The notes under the pieces were generated by a model that saw only the letters and a list, made by a program, of their open reading frames with translations, was not told the DNA's origin and searched no databases. From Prochloron sp. SulCav_FS08_3_32_3330 (GTDB lineage: Bacteria; Cyanobacteriota; Cyanobacteriia; Cyanobacteriales; DYNF01): a stretch of 52,595 nt of DNA. Below, piece by piece: positions 15,827-24,042 of this stretch. The DNA is taken from the NCBI GenBank assembly GCA_020721205.1, contig DYNF01000022.1, positions 1-52,595 of the forward strand, written 5' to 3'. The first letter of the stretch is position 1; every line of letters starts with the position of its first letter. A program made the translations under genes and the position numbers.

Positions 15827-17020
15827 ATGAAACTGAGACTTTATCAACAAGAAAGTATTGAGAAAATTCATCAAGCATGGCAAAAATATAACAGTGTCAT
15901 GTTTCAAATGCCTACGGGTACAGGAAAAACGGTTATTTTTAATGAAATTGCTCACGGTGAAAGACAACAGGATAATCATGTTTTAATTATTGCCCATCGT
16001 CAGGAAATTGTTGAACAAATTGTTGAGCGTTTAGAAACAAGTTTTCATAAGCCTGTAGGAATTATTATGTCACAAAGTGATAAAAACCCAAGGGCATTAA
16101 TACAAGTAGCTTCTATTCAAACTTTATCCCGCCGAAATTATCCCTATTCCTATGCTTCAAAAGTAATTATAGATGAAGCTCATCACGCTACGGCTGAAAC
16201 TTATAAAAAATTATGGGAAGAATACCCTAATGCGAAGTTTTTAGGAGTAACAGCAACACCTATTAGATTAAGTGGAGAAGGTTTTACAAATTTATTTGAT
16301 ATTTTAATTACTTCTCCCTCTATTGCAACATTTATCAAACATGAATATTTAGCCCCAATTAAATATTTAGGTCATCCAAATGATCAAAAGTTACTTTTGT
16401 CTATTAATAAATATTTTAACTTTGGTGGTAAACCTTCTCAAGCGTTTTATTTAAAATCACTACATAATGTATGTTTACATATTCAAGGCTTGAATATTAA
16501 TTTGATTAGAGAAAAAGGTTATACAATTATTAGCCGATTAGGAAAAATAATTAAATTATATGAAAAAACAAACGATGGTATAACTTTTGTAAGAATTTCA
16601 TGGGAATTAATTGATTACAGTTTGCTTTCAAAAATTAAATATGATAGACAAATAGCTTATTTATTAATTAATAAGGTCAATAATTTTATTTCAGAAGAAA
16701 TTAAAAATAGTATAAACTTAGTTGTTCAAAGTCAGTTAATTGAAAATTCTAAAAATGAGTTAAACACAAAAATCAAAAAATTTAAGTTTTCCCAAAAAGA
16801 AGATAGAAAATTCATTAACGAAGAACGGGCAAACTTACCAAATAGACAAAAAATAAAGTCTAAAATCAATCAACTAAAAAAAAATATTAATAATTTACGT
16901 CAAGAAGAAAAAATATTAGAAGATAAAAAGATTAAAGATAAGATAAGAAAGAAAATAGAAAAAAAGAAAAGAAAAATTAATCAATTACTAATTGAGTTAA
17001 AATCTGTTGAAGAAAGATAA
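15827..17020 (+). CDS. Helicase fragment: DEAH RecA1 domain joined to unrelated C-terminus
   Basis: A 397-residue protein. Residues 1-185 are a good superfamily 2 helicase first half: RLYQQESIEKI (Q-motif), MPTGTGKTVIF (Walker A), VIIDEAHHA (motif II), VTATPIRLSG (motif III) and the EYLAPIKYL that normally leads into the second RecA domain. From about residue 190 the sequence no longer resembles a helicase, motifs IV-VI are missing, and the last 100 residues are a lysine-rich coiled coil. Unwinding is unlikely. It may be a truncated relic or a chimera with another protein. It sits between the two DUF433/DUF5615 pairs. AT content is high. Confidence 0.65.
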   Translation: MKLRLYQQESIEKIHQAWQKYNSVMFQMPTGTGKTVIFNEIAHGERQQDNHVLIIAHRQEIVEQIVERLETSFHKPVGIIMSQSDKNPRALIQVASIQTLSRRNYPYSYASKVIIDEAHHATAETYKKLWEEYPNAKFLGVTATPIRLSGEGFTNLFDILITSPSIATFIKHEYLAPIKYLGHPNDQKLLLSINKYFNFGGKPSQAFYLKSLHNVCLHIQGLNINLIREKGYTIISRLGKIIKLYEKTNDGITFVRISWELIDYSLLSKIKYDRQIAYLLINKVNNFISEEIKNSINLVVQSQLIENSKNELNTKIKKFKFSQKEDRKFINEERANLPNRQKIKSKINQLKKNINNLRQEEKILEDKKIKDKIRKKIEKKKRKINQLLIELKSVEER

Positions 17021-17168
17021 AATAAAAAAAGATAATTTTAATGAAGAAAAATATGTTGTTACTTAATGGATAAATTAACAACATATTGTCAAATTATCGA
17101 AAAAGTATTAACAGATTATTTAATGCTATAATAAATTAAAGAAAAACTAATTTTAATTAGATAAAATT

Positions 17169-17495
17169 ATGACAGTTAAAGAAATAGAAAACACATTGCT
17201 TTCTTTATCCCCATCGGAAAAAGCCGAAGCAATTTTAATCTTAGCCAAAAGTATAAATAAACAATGGCGTGGTATTACGAAAACGGCAGGAGTCTGCGGT
17301 GGAGATGCTTGTATTGAAGGTACTCGCATTCCTATTTGGGTATTAGTTAATGCTCGTAATATTGGCATTACAGAATCTCAATTACTTGACGATTATCCTA
17401 GTTTAACAGCTAGTGATTTAGCAAATGCTTGGGTATACGCTCATATTCATTCCGAGGAAATTACTACAGCAATTAAAGAAAATGAGGAAGTTTAA
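17169..17495 (+). CDS. DUF433 antitoxin (pair 2)
   Basis: A 108-residue paralogue of the protein at 15030-15356, with core TAGVCGGDACIEGTRIPIW and YPSLTASDLANAWVYA. Same length and same position before a DUF5615 gene. Divergence from pair 1 is clear at protein level, so the duplication is old or the two pairs arrived separately. Confidence 0.85.
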   Translation: MTVKEIENTLLSLSPSEKAEAILILAKSINKQWRGITKTAGVCGGDACIEGTRIPIWVLVNARNIGITESQLLDDYPSLTASDLANAWVYAHIHSEEITTAIKENEEV

Positions 17496-17498
17496 ATA

Positions 17499-17843
17499 AT
17501 GGCTTTTTTATATGCAGATGAGCAATTTCCCCGCCGAGTTGTGGAGTTTCTTCGTATTTTAAATCATGATGTTTTAACAGTGCAAGAAGCGAGAAATATG
17601 GGATTACCAGATGAAGATGTTTTAGCATTTGCTATTAGTAAAAAACGTGCCGTTTTAACATTAAATCGTCGTGATTTTTACCGTTTACATCGTTTAAATT
17701 CCCAGCATTTTGGGATTATTGCTTGTGTAGATGATCAAGACAGAAATAGAATGGCAAATAAGATCAATCAAGAGATAATTGAAACTCAAAATTTACAAGG
17801 AAAACTGCTTAGAGTCTACCGAGAAAAACCACCTAATATTTAA
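17499..17843 (+). CDS. DUF5615 PIN-like toxin (pair 2)
   Basis: A 114-residue paralogue of the toxin at 15360-15695. Conserved YADEQFPRRVVEFLR at the N-terminus and VLTLNRRDFYRLH in the middle carry the acidic residues expected for the PIN-like nuclease. Starts three bases after the DUF433 stop. Convergent with the small minus-strand gene that follows. Confidence 0.83.
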   Translation: MAFLYADEQFPRRVVEFLRILNHDVLTVQEARNMGLPDEDVLAFAISKKRAVLTLNRRDFYRLHRLNSQHFGIIACVDDQDRNRMANKINQEIIETQNLQGKLLRVYREKPPNI

Positions 17844-17888
17844 AATATTACATCAAATATTTGACAATTAGTAATTTTTGATAGCTTA

Positions 17889-18176
17889 TTAAAGCTTGTT
17901 AAATGCTTTTAACATAGCATCTTCTCCACCCCAAGCCCGTCTTACATTATTTGGATCAATAATTCGACAGTTACCAAATACATTGTTTTTCTGAAGTCTC
18001 CAACCATTGACATTTTCTATATCAGTCCAGAAAAATTTGCCCCCCATAGTTGAAGTTGGAATATTCGGCATTTGACCAAATGAATCTAATATTTTACCAA
18101 TTATACTAGGATCTTGAGCTATTTTAGTAAGTGCAACTTTCGCTATTTGTTTAGTTATTATTTGTCCGATAACCAT
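17889..18176 (-). CDS. Unrecognised 95-residue protein
   Basis: I do not recognise a family. The first 33 residues form a probable amphipathic or weakly hydrophobic helix (VIGQIITKQIAKVALTKIA). The C-terminal 50 residues are compact and aromatic with FFWTDIENVNGWRLQKN and CRIIDPNNVRRAWGG, which reads like a small folded domain with one cysteine. It is transcribed away from the next gene, with a 131-base divergent promoter region between them. Its position among toxin-antitoxin and defence genes suggests an accessory role, but nothing in the sequence proves it. Confidence 0.55.
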   Translation of the reverse strand: MVIGQIITKQIAKVALTKIAQDPSIIGKILDSFGQMPNIPTSTMGGKFFWTDIENVNGWRLQKNNVFGNCRIIDPNNVRRAWGGEDAMLKAFNKL

Positions 18177-18307
18177 AATAAATATTTCTTTATTTGAGTT
18201 TAATCAATATTATAGCGTAATTCAGAAATATCTATTACTATTTTTACATTGCAAATGTAATACTATATAATAGTATTACGTTGATCAAGTTAGGAGATTT
18301 AACCATT

Positions 18308-18586
18308 ATGTCTAATTTAAACGAAACAGCTAGTCAAACAACGACAAAAGCAGGTTCTTTACCTGCTTCAAATATTAATACTAAATTACAAATAGGCTCT
18401 GATTTATCGGGTGGTTCTATTAAGCCGGGTTGCTTTCCATTTGTTTCTGATGATTATATTAACGAAATTAAACAAAAAGAGAAAAAAGCGAAACAAGAAG
18501 AAATCAATCCTGAATCTTTATCAGAGGATTCTCCAAAAGAGGACAATCAAACTAAACAAAAAAAAGGGTTGTTTCAATCTTATTAA
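18308..18586 (+). CDS. Unrecognised 92-residue charged protein
   Basis: Starts at the ATG at 18308, which has AGGAG ten bases upstream; a longer in-frame form from 18281 would include the ribosome binding site and is rejected. Residues 1-40 are polar and serine/threonine-rich and end in SGGSIKPGCFPF with a single cysteine. Residues 50-85 are a highly charged lysine/glutamate helix. No family recognised. It is followed by the LRAT-like gene in the same direction, so it may be a partner or substrate; that is speculation. Confidence 0.55.
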   Translation: MSNLNETASQTTTKAGSLPASNINTKLQIGSDLSGGSIKPGCFPFVSDDYINEIKQKEKKAKQEEINPESLSEDSPKEDNQTKQKKGLFQSY

Positions 18587-18690
18587 AACAGAAAAAACTT
18601 AATTTATTCATTCAATGAAAGCAAACTTGTTGATTCTAAATTGAGATAAGTTTGTTTTTATTTATTTTAGTTTCAAGAGAACATAAAAAT

Positions 18691-19509
18691 ATGACAAAAA
18701 ACAGAAATTCATCTAATCAAGCTAGAATTATTCATGAATTTGGGAATCTTCAAGATCATCTTTATAATCATGTAATTCGTCATGAATTAACCCATGCTGT
18801 GAAAAATATTAAAGACCCTAAAATTATCGCTATTTGTCAAGAAATTGCTGATTATTTTGGTATAGAAATCAAAGAATATTGTAAAAAAGAAAATTTATCT
18901 TGGTATAAAGGTGCTGTTAAAAATTTAACTAATCATCTTAAAAAAGCTAATGAAAAATATGCAGAAATTTTACATTTTTTACCTGAATATGATGCAGAAT
19001 GGACTGAAGGTTTATTTAAAGCTACAGAAAAACAATTAATATATTTATCTCAATTATTTATTAAATTAGATTGTGAACCAAGCGTTTATGATCAAGAAGA
19101 AAATGAGATATTTCCGGGTAGTTTAGTTGCTTATCCTTGTGAAGATCAAGAAGGTAGATATTATGAACATTATGGAGTAGTAATGCACAGTTCACAAGGC
19201 TTAGTTGTCAAACATTTCTTTTCTGGTCCTACTGTTAAAGGTAGAAATCAATTAGTAGAAGAAGGGATCGGTTATGTGCATAGTGTACCTTATATTTCTG
19301 CATGGCTTTTTAGAGATCATCCTCCTGAAAATATCGCTTATCAAGATATTCAAAAAAGAATAGATGAATCTGATCAAAAGCTTAATAAAATTTGGAATAA
19401 ACTTAGGTATAATTGTGAACATTGGGCAAGAGAAATGGTAGAGGGAAAAGCAAGATGTACTCAAATAGACAAATTAAAAGAAAGTATTAAAGAGAAAAAA
19501 AGTTCTTAA
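18691..19509 (+). CDS. LRAT-like (NlpC/P60 superfamily) thiol enzyme
   Basis: A 272-residue protein (ATG at 18691; an upstream TTG at 18652 lies in intergenic sequence). The C-terminal half has the permuted papain-like signature of the lecithin:retinol acyltransferase family: PGSLVAYP, then YEHYGVVM with H160 as the likely catalytic histidine, then YNCEHWAREMVEGKARCTQ with C242 as the likely nucleophile. Such enzymes are acyltransferases, phospholipases or peptidases. The N-terminal 120 residues are helical with HELTHAV, which mimics a short HExxH but is HELTH and could be coincidence. No signal peptide. Lies just upstream of the PARIS-like pair; its substrate is unknown. Confidence 0.65.
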   Translation: MTKNRNSSNQARIIHEFGNLQDHLYNHVIRHELTHAVKNIKDPKIIAICQEIADYFGIEIKEYCKKENLSWYKGAVKNLTNHLKKANEKYAEILHFLPEYDAEWTEGLFKATEKQLIYLSQLFIKLDCEPSVYDQEENEIFPGSLVAYPCEDQEGRYYEHYGVVMHSSQGLVVKHFFSGPTVKGRNQLVEEGIGYVHSVPYISAWLFRDHPPENIAYQDIQKRIDESDQKLNKIWNKLRYNCEHWAREMVEGKARCTQIDKLKESIKEKKSS

Positions 19510-19629
19510 TTATAAAACCAATAAATATGAGAAAGTGCTTAATTAATAAAATTTAATTGTCTAGTTTAGATGATTGGTTTATAATATGATTAATCACTTA
19601 TTAAATTTAAAATTTTTTAGTTAATAATT

Positions 19630-20979
19630 ATGCGAATTAAACAAATTTCTGTTAAGGGATTATTCGGAATATTTGATCATGTAATTCCTTTAAATACCGA
19701 TGATAGAATTACTATTATTCATGCTCCAAACGGTTTTGGAAAAACAGTAATCATGACAATGCTTAATGGATTTTTTAATTCTCAGTATTCAATCTTAATC
19801 AATACTCCTTTTAAGGAATTTAATATTGAGTTTGATAACAAAAGTAGTATGGAGATTAAAAAAGATATTAATAAAGCAAATATTAATTTTACATTTAATG
19901 AAAATAACTCAACTCTTAAAACTTTTATTTTAAAGGAAAAAATATTAGAAACAAAAATAAATTTTTCAGTTAATCAATTAGATAATATTATACCCAGTAT
20001 TAAACAAATAGATTCTAACAAATGGTTAGATATTTTGACAGATGAAATTTTATCTTTAGAAGAAGTATTAGAGCGTTTTAATCATTTATTCCCACAACAT
20101 ATTAATACTTTATACTCTATCAAAGAACCTGATTGGTTAATAGATATTAAAAATAATATTAATATTCGCTTAATAGAATCTCAAAGATTATTAAATTTTA
20201 CTACAACTAGATCATCAATACGTTATGATAAATCATCATCAATGATACCCACTGTTATAGCATATTCTCAAGAATTAGCTAAATTAATGCTGGATAAATT
20301 TAAAGAATATGGTAGTATTTCTCAATCTCTTGATCGTAGTTTTCCAGCAAGAGTTGTACAATATAATTTATCAGAAATGACAGAAGAAAAACTCCGTGAA
20401 CAATTAAATAAACTGGAAACAAATCGTTTACGTTTAATTGAAGTTGGTTTATTAGATCAAGATGAAAATTCAGATTTTCAAATACAAACTCAAACTATTG
20501 ATGAAAGCACTAAAAATATATTATCTTTATATATTCAAGATGTGGAAAAAAAACTTGATGTTTTTAATGATATTGCTGATAAAATAGAATTATTTAGAGA
20601 CATTATTAATAATAAATTTTCCTATTCCTATAAACAAATTAATTTTAATAAAGACAAAGGATTTATTTTTACAACTGGTCATAATATTAAATCAAAATCA
20701 GCAGAAATAAAAACTCTTTCTCCTAATGATTTATCTTCTGGTGAGCAACATGAATTAGTATTACTTTATGAATTATTATTTAAAGTTAAACCTAATTCTT
20801 TAGTCTTAATTGATGAGCCTGAATTATCGCTTCATGTGGGATGGCAAGTCAATTTTATCAAGGATTTACAAAATATTATCAAATTAGCAGATTTAGATAT
20901 TTTAGTGGCTACTCATTCACCTGATATTATTCAAGATCGTTGGGATTTAACTGTTGAATTAAAAGGAGTAGAAAATTGA
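19630..20979 (+). CDS. AAA/ABC ATPase, AriA-like (PARIS-type defence)
   Basis: A 449-residue ATPase with Walker A HAPNGFGKT (31-39), signature LSSGEQHELVLLYELL near 375, Walker B LVLIDEPELSLH near 391-403, and switch histidine VATHSPDII. It overlaps by four bases a DUF4435 Toprim gene. An AAA ATPase followed by a DUF4435 Toprim nuclease is the composition of the PARIS abortive-infection system (AriA-AriB), in which the ATPase scaffold senses phage anti-restriction proteins and releases the nuclease. Which trigger applies here cannot be read from sequence. Other AAA+DUF4435 families exist, so the PARIS label is tentative. Confidence 0.72.
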   Translation: MRIKQISVKGLFGIFDHVIPLNTDDRITIIHAPNGFGKTVIMTMLNGFFNSQYSILINTPFKEFNIEFDNKSSMEIKKDINKANINFTFNENNSTLKTFILKEKILETKINFSVNQLDNIIPSIKQIDSNKWLDILTDEILSLEEVLERFNHLFPQHINTLYSIKEPDWLIDIKNNINIRLIESQRLLNFTTTRSSIRYDKSSSMIPTVIAYSQELAKLMLDKFKEYGSISQSLDRSFPARVVQYNLSEMTEEKLREQLNKLETNRLRLIEVGLLDQDENSDFQIQTQTIDESTKNILSLYIQDVEKKLDVFNDIADKIELFRDIINNKFSYSYKQINFNKDKGFIFTTGHNIKSKSAEIKTLSPNDLSSGEQHELVLLYELLFKVKPNSLVLIDEPELSLHVGWQVNFIKDLQNIIKLADLDILVATHSPDIIQDRWDLTVELKGVEN

Positions 20980-21830
20980 GAGATTTATTAACTGTTGAGC
21001 GTATTGCTAATACTATTAGAATGCAAAAAAGCACATTTCAAGATGTTTTTTTATTAGTAGAGGGTGATTCTGATAAAAAAGTTTATGAACGTTTTGTTGA
21101 ACAATTAAATTGTCGTCTCGAAATTTGTAAAGGAAAACCATCTAGTAAAGAGCGTGTAATTTCAGTTTTAAATATTCTTAATCAGTCCAATTTTTCAGGT
21201 ATTATCGGAATTATTGATGCTGATTTTGATCGTCTGGAAAATATCAAATATAACAATCTTAATTTATTTTTGACAGATACTCATGATCTGGAAACAATGT
21301 TAATTAAATCTCCTGCTTTTGATAAAATAATTGCTGAATTTGGCTCAGAAGAAAAACTTAAAAAGTTTAATCAAGATTTAAGAGAAATATTACTTGAATC
21401 AGGAAAAATAATTGGTTATTTGCGATGGATTTCTAAAGAAGAAAAATTAAACCTTACTTTTCAGAATATAAAATTTAGCAAATTTATTAATGAAAAAAAT
21501 TTAACAATTGATCAAAAAGAATTAATCAAAGAAGTAAAAAATAAATCTCAATATTTTTCGATTAAAGATGATGAATTTCAGCAAAAATTAGATCATAAAA
21601 TAAGTTCAAACAATGATCTTTGGCAAGTTTGTTGTGGTCATGATTTAGTTAATATATTAGCTATTGCGTTATGTAAAGTTATTGGTAATAATAATACTAA
21701 TGATGTAAAATCAGAAATTATTGAGCGCAGTTTAAGATTAGCTTATGAAGAAAATTATTTTTTGCAGACTAATCTTTATCATAATCTAAAAATGTGGGAA
21801 AATAATAATCAAAAGTTTTTAAATTATTAA
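20976..21830 (+). CDS. DUF4435 Toprim-like nuclease, AriB-like (PARIS-type defence)
   Basis: A 284-residue protein starting at TTG (20976), supported by AGGAG at 20964-20968 and by overlap with the ATPase stop codon. The Toprim core is intact: LLVEGDSDKKVY with E29, IIDADFD with D81 and D83, then TDTHDLETMLIKS. In PARIS the AriB nuclease cleaves host tRNA when freed from AriA. The unusual start codon and tight overlap suggest strong translational coupling, fitting a toxic subunit kept below the level of its ATPase. Family call good; exact system assignment moderate. Confidence 0.72.
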   Translation: MRDLLTVERIANTIRMQKSTFQDVFLLVEGDSDKKVYERFVEQLNCRLEICKGKPSSKERVISVLNILNQSNFSGIIGIIDADFDRLENIKYNNLNLFLTDTHDLETMLIKSPAFDKIIAEFGSEEKLKKFNQDLREILLESGKIIGYLRWISKEEKLNLTFQNIKFSKFINEKNLTIDQKELIKEVKNKSQYFSIKDDEFQQKLDHKISSNNDLWQVCCGHDLVNILAIALCKVIGNNNTNDVKSEIIERSLRLAYEENYFLQTNLYHNLKMWENNNQKFLNY

Positions 21831-21880
21831 TTAATGTGGGGTTTACAATGGTTTTTAATCATTAATTTAATGGTGGATTT

Positions 21881-21943
21881 GGGCATGGCAATTTATAGGT
21901 TAATGGTTATATCCTTATTAAAGGATGCCATGTTTCCCCTACA
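21881..21943. repeat. TGTAGGGG/CATGGC-type inverted repeat element
   Basis: Left part GGGCATGGC at 21881-21889; right part GCCATGTTTCCCCTACA at 21927-21943. The right end matches CCATGCCCCTACA at 14975-14987 apart from three inserted T bases. Related to the elements around the orphan antitoxin. Confidence 0.6.
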
Positions 21944-22115
21944 GGTTTTTTTAAAAAAAAATTTAGAATTATTGATAAAAGTCTATATATCAGGCTTTTT
22001 ACCTGTGTCCACTTTTCAAACTGTAACAATTTGTTGCAAACTATTGATTTTTTTGTTAACCTGTGTATATGCGAGAGCTATTTAGTGTTTATACTCATTT
22101 AGGAGATTAAAAAAT

Positions 22116-22259
22116 GCTCTACATTATGACTCAACAATTAGCTTTACAGGTAGAATTGGTTTTCTTCTAGGAAAATCAAAGGCGATAACTGTAAGAAGTT
22201 GCAACTTAACTGAAGGTCGAAAAAAAAGTAATGATGTTGCAATGTTATCCCTTCCTTAA
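22116..22259 (+). other. Possible remnant of a coding region
   Basis: A 47-codon open stretch without a start codon reads as protein-like sequence containing FTGRIGFLLGK and CNLTEGRKKSNDVAML. A good ribosome binding site (AGGAGA at 22101) and an ATG at 22114 open a different frame that stops after 18 codons. This could be a frameshifted small gene or chance. No family recognised. Confidence 0.25.
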
Positions 22260-22414
22260 CCAATAAGATTTTTAAACAATTTACACAAATTAAGCCCTTA
22301 AATCAGAGGTTTTACCTTTTTTCATCTTATTTGAAATTAGGAGTATTCTGTTACCACAAAAATAAGATTGTTTTGGTGACTGATCACTGATCACTGAAAA
22401 GGGAAGGAGGTTTT

Positions 22415-23209
22415 ATGACCAAAATTCAAGGAAAAACTGCCTTAGTTACAGGCGCATCTCGTGGGATTGGACGAGCGATCGCCTTAGAATTAGCTCATCA
22501 TCAGATTAAACGTCTGTTAATCGTAGCCCGTGATCCCCACCGTTTAGCGATGGTGGCACAAGAAATAAATAACATTGATCCCCAAGTGGAAGTGATTATA
22601 TTACCTTTAGACTTAACCCAACCGATTGCGGTTAATATTGCGATCGCTAAAGCATGGCGGGATCATGGACCGATTGAGTTATTGATTAACTGTGCGGGAG
22701 TAGCACATCAAACACCCTTTTTAAAATCCCAACTTTCCCAAGTGCGAGAAGAAATGTCTCTTAATTTTATGGGAATGTATACAATAACCCGTTTGATGGC
22801 GCGACGCATGGCAACCCACAAAAAAGGCACGATTGTGAATGTATCGAGTTTAATGGGTAAAGTAGCCGCGCCTACTATGTCCACCTATTCAGCGACCAAA
22901 TTCGCCATTTTAGGCTTTACACAAGCGTTACGGGGAGAGTTAGCCCCTTACAACATTAAAGTTGTGGCGTTGCTACCCACCTTAACGGATACAGATATGA
23001 CTAAAAGTTTAAAAAACTTTCGGGGCGTGATGCCCATGAGTGCCGAAAAAGTTGCACAGGCTTTAATTTCCGGTTTAAATAAAGGTAAATCAGAAATTCT
23101 TGTCGGTTGGCAAAGTCATTTAGCCGTCTGGTGTCAGAGGTTAGCCCCTTGGTTATTAGATAAAATTCTTTTAATCGCCAATCCGTTAACAGAAACATCA
23201 AAAACTTAA
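22415..23209 (+). CDS. Short-chain dehydrogenase/reductase (SDR)
   Basis: A 264-residue NAD(P)H oxidoreductase. Cofactor motif TGASRGIGRAIALELA at the N-terminus, NCAGVAHQTP in the middle, catalytic serine in NVSSLMGK and YSATK with the tyrosine-lysine pair near 158-162. Typical length for a classical SDR acting on ketones, alcohols or acyl chains; substrate not readable. Very strong ribosome binding site AAGGAGG. It lies upstream of the olefin synthase on the same strand but is separated by its own terminator, so it is not clearly co-transcribed. Confidence 0.88.
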   Translation: MTKIQGKTALVTGASRGIGRAIALELAHHQIKRLLIVARDPHRLAMVAQEINNIDPQVEVIILPLDLTQPIAVNIAIAKAWRDHGPIELLINCAGVAHQTPFLKSQLSQVREEMSLNFMGMYTITRLMARRMATHKKGTIVNVSSLMGKVAAPTMSTYSATKFAILGFTQALRGELAPYNIKVVALLPTLTDTDMTKSLKNFRGVMPMSAEKVAQALISGLNKGKSEILVGWQSHLAVWCQRLAPWLLDKILLIANPLTETSKT

Positions 23210-23213
23210 ATCT

Positions 23214-23246
23214 AAAAGTCGGGGATTTCTCAAATCCCCGACTTTT
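23214..23246 (+). terminator. Intrinsic terminator after the SDR gene
   Basis: A perfect 15-base stem AAAAGTCGGGGATTT / AAATCCCCGACTTTT with a CTC loop, starting five bases after the stop codon. Confidence 0.88.
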
Positions 23247-23257
23247 GGCGTAATTTT

Positions 23258-23292
23258 AATTTAATTATTTTAAAATGCCCACCTTACAATTA
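23258..23292. repeat. 35-base direct repeat, copy 1
   Basis: Contains ATTTTAAAATGCCCACCTTACAAT. It matches 23821-23855 over 35 bases with a single difference. The two copies bracket the vapB / broken vapC locus. The core GCCCACCTTACAAT also occurs at 3475-3488 before hdrC2. Confidence 0.85.
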
Positions 23293-23333
23293 AAAATCCT
23301 TAATCTTATATAATAAAGAAAGGATTGACTGCT

Positions 23334-23354
23334 CCCCGACCTAAAGGTACGGGG
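23334..23354. repeat. Hairpin resembling an IS200/IS605-type end
   Basis: CCCCGACCTAAAGGTACGGGG, with GACTGCT before it and ATTC after it, forms an imperfect hairpin. Similar hairpins are, from general knowledge, common at ends of cyanobacterial IS200/IS605-like elements. No transposase gene accompanies it here, so at most an insertion remnant. Confidence 0.35.
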
Positions 23355-23408
23355 ATTCAGATTTAGTAATTACTTACTAAAACCTACTCTCTATAGTGAG
23401 GTATAAAA

Positions 23409-23633
23409 ATGATTAAAACGATTGATGTTACACAGCTAAAACTAGAACAAATTAAACAAATACAAACAATGGTTGAAGCTCTTAAAAAACAAAATAACCT
23501 TGAAAATAATATTATAAATGAAAATAAGTCATCAGATGTCAATGATTTTGATACCCTATTAGATAATACTAAGGGAATATGGACTCATGGTGATGGTTTA
23601 ACCTATCAGCGAAAATTAAGACAGGAGTGGTAA
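23409..23633 (+). CDS. VapB-like antitoxin
   Basis: A 74-residue protein: an N-terminal helical part (IDVTQLKLEQIKQIQTMVEAL), an acidic linker, and a C-terminal GIWTHGDGLTYQRKLRQEW of the type that wraps VapC PIN toxins. Its stop codon overlaps the start of a broken vapC (TAATG). With the toxin gone it may persist as a solitary antitoxin able to neutralise related VapC proteins. Confidence 0.7.
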   Translation: MIKTIDVTQLKLEQIKQIQTMVEALKKQNNLENNIINENKSSDVNDFDTLLDNTKGIWTHGDGLTYQRKLRQEW

Positions 23634-23780
23634 TGAAATTTTTATTAGATTCTTGTATTTTAATAGATCATTTTAATAATATTAATAGCGATTAAATATA
23701 AATTAAAATTAATTACCACTAATACTAAAGATTTTAATGTTAATCAACAGGATTTTGTTTATATTCCTTACACAATTTAA
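23633..23780 (+). pseudogene. vapC PIN-domain toxin with internal deletion
   Basis: The first 20 codons (MKFLLDSCILIDHF...) are a normal VapC start with the first PIN aspartate, then a stop. In the next frame, from about 23692, the sequence continues as AIKYKLKLITTNTKDFNV and ends at 23780, which is the C-terminal PIN segment with its conserved TxxxxDF. About 80 central residues are missing and the frame is shifted. The toxin must be inactive. Confidence 0.85.
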
Positions 23781-23782
23781 TA

Positions 23783-23851
23783 TGTAGGGTGGGCATTTTC
23801 CCCCTAACTTAATTTTTCATAATTTAATTATTTTAAAATGCCCACATTACA
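23783..23851. repeat. Inverted repeat around TGCCCAC
   Basis: TGTAGGGTGGGCATTTT (23783-23799) faces AAAATGCCCACATTACA (23835-23851); the arms pair over most of their length. The right arm belongs to the 35-base direct repeat copy at 23821-23855. A small non-autonomous repeat. Confidence 0.75.
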
Positions 23852-23855
23852 ATTA
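23821..23855. repeat. 35-base direct repeat, copy 2
   Basis: Matches 23258-23292 with one substitution. Ends 324 bases before the olefin synthase start. Confidence 0.85.
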
Positions 23856-24042
23856 TTTATTGTGTAGGGTTGACATTGAACTCAGCCAAGACTTGTATTA
23901 TGGTCAAAAAGGGGGTTTTAAACGGTTTAGAAAAAAGTTTACTCAGGAAAGACAATTGATGAGACAATAAGTCCATATCTATTTTGTCAATCTCACAAAT
24001 GATCTATTGTTTTCGTTAAACTAGAGGAGTTTCATTTATCTT

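Larger units (their letters stand above)
21831..22414. other. Intergenic region with repeat and a possible gene remnant
   Basis: 584 bases without an intact gene. A TGTAGGGG-type repeat lies at 21881-21943, a possible decayed coding segment at 22116-22259, and a 7-base tandem repeat (ACTGATC, about 2.7 copies) at 22379-22397. An open frame at 21834-22085 runs through the repeat, is not protein-like, and is not annotated. The SDR ribosome binding site AAGGAGG is at 22404-22410. Confidence 0.6.

Noticed and set aside
18701-18805. HExxH-type metalloprotease in the LRAT-like protein
   Set aside because: HELTH near the N-terminus fits the short pattern but lacks the surrounding context and a third ligand; the C-terminal LRAT motif explains the protein better.
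21834-22085. 83-codon open frame after the PARIS-like pair
   Set aside because: Passes through the TGTAGGGG-type repeat; the hydrophobic composition comes from AT-rich DNA; no ribosome binding site.
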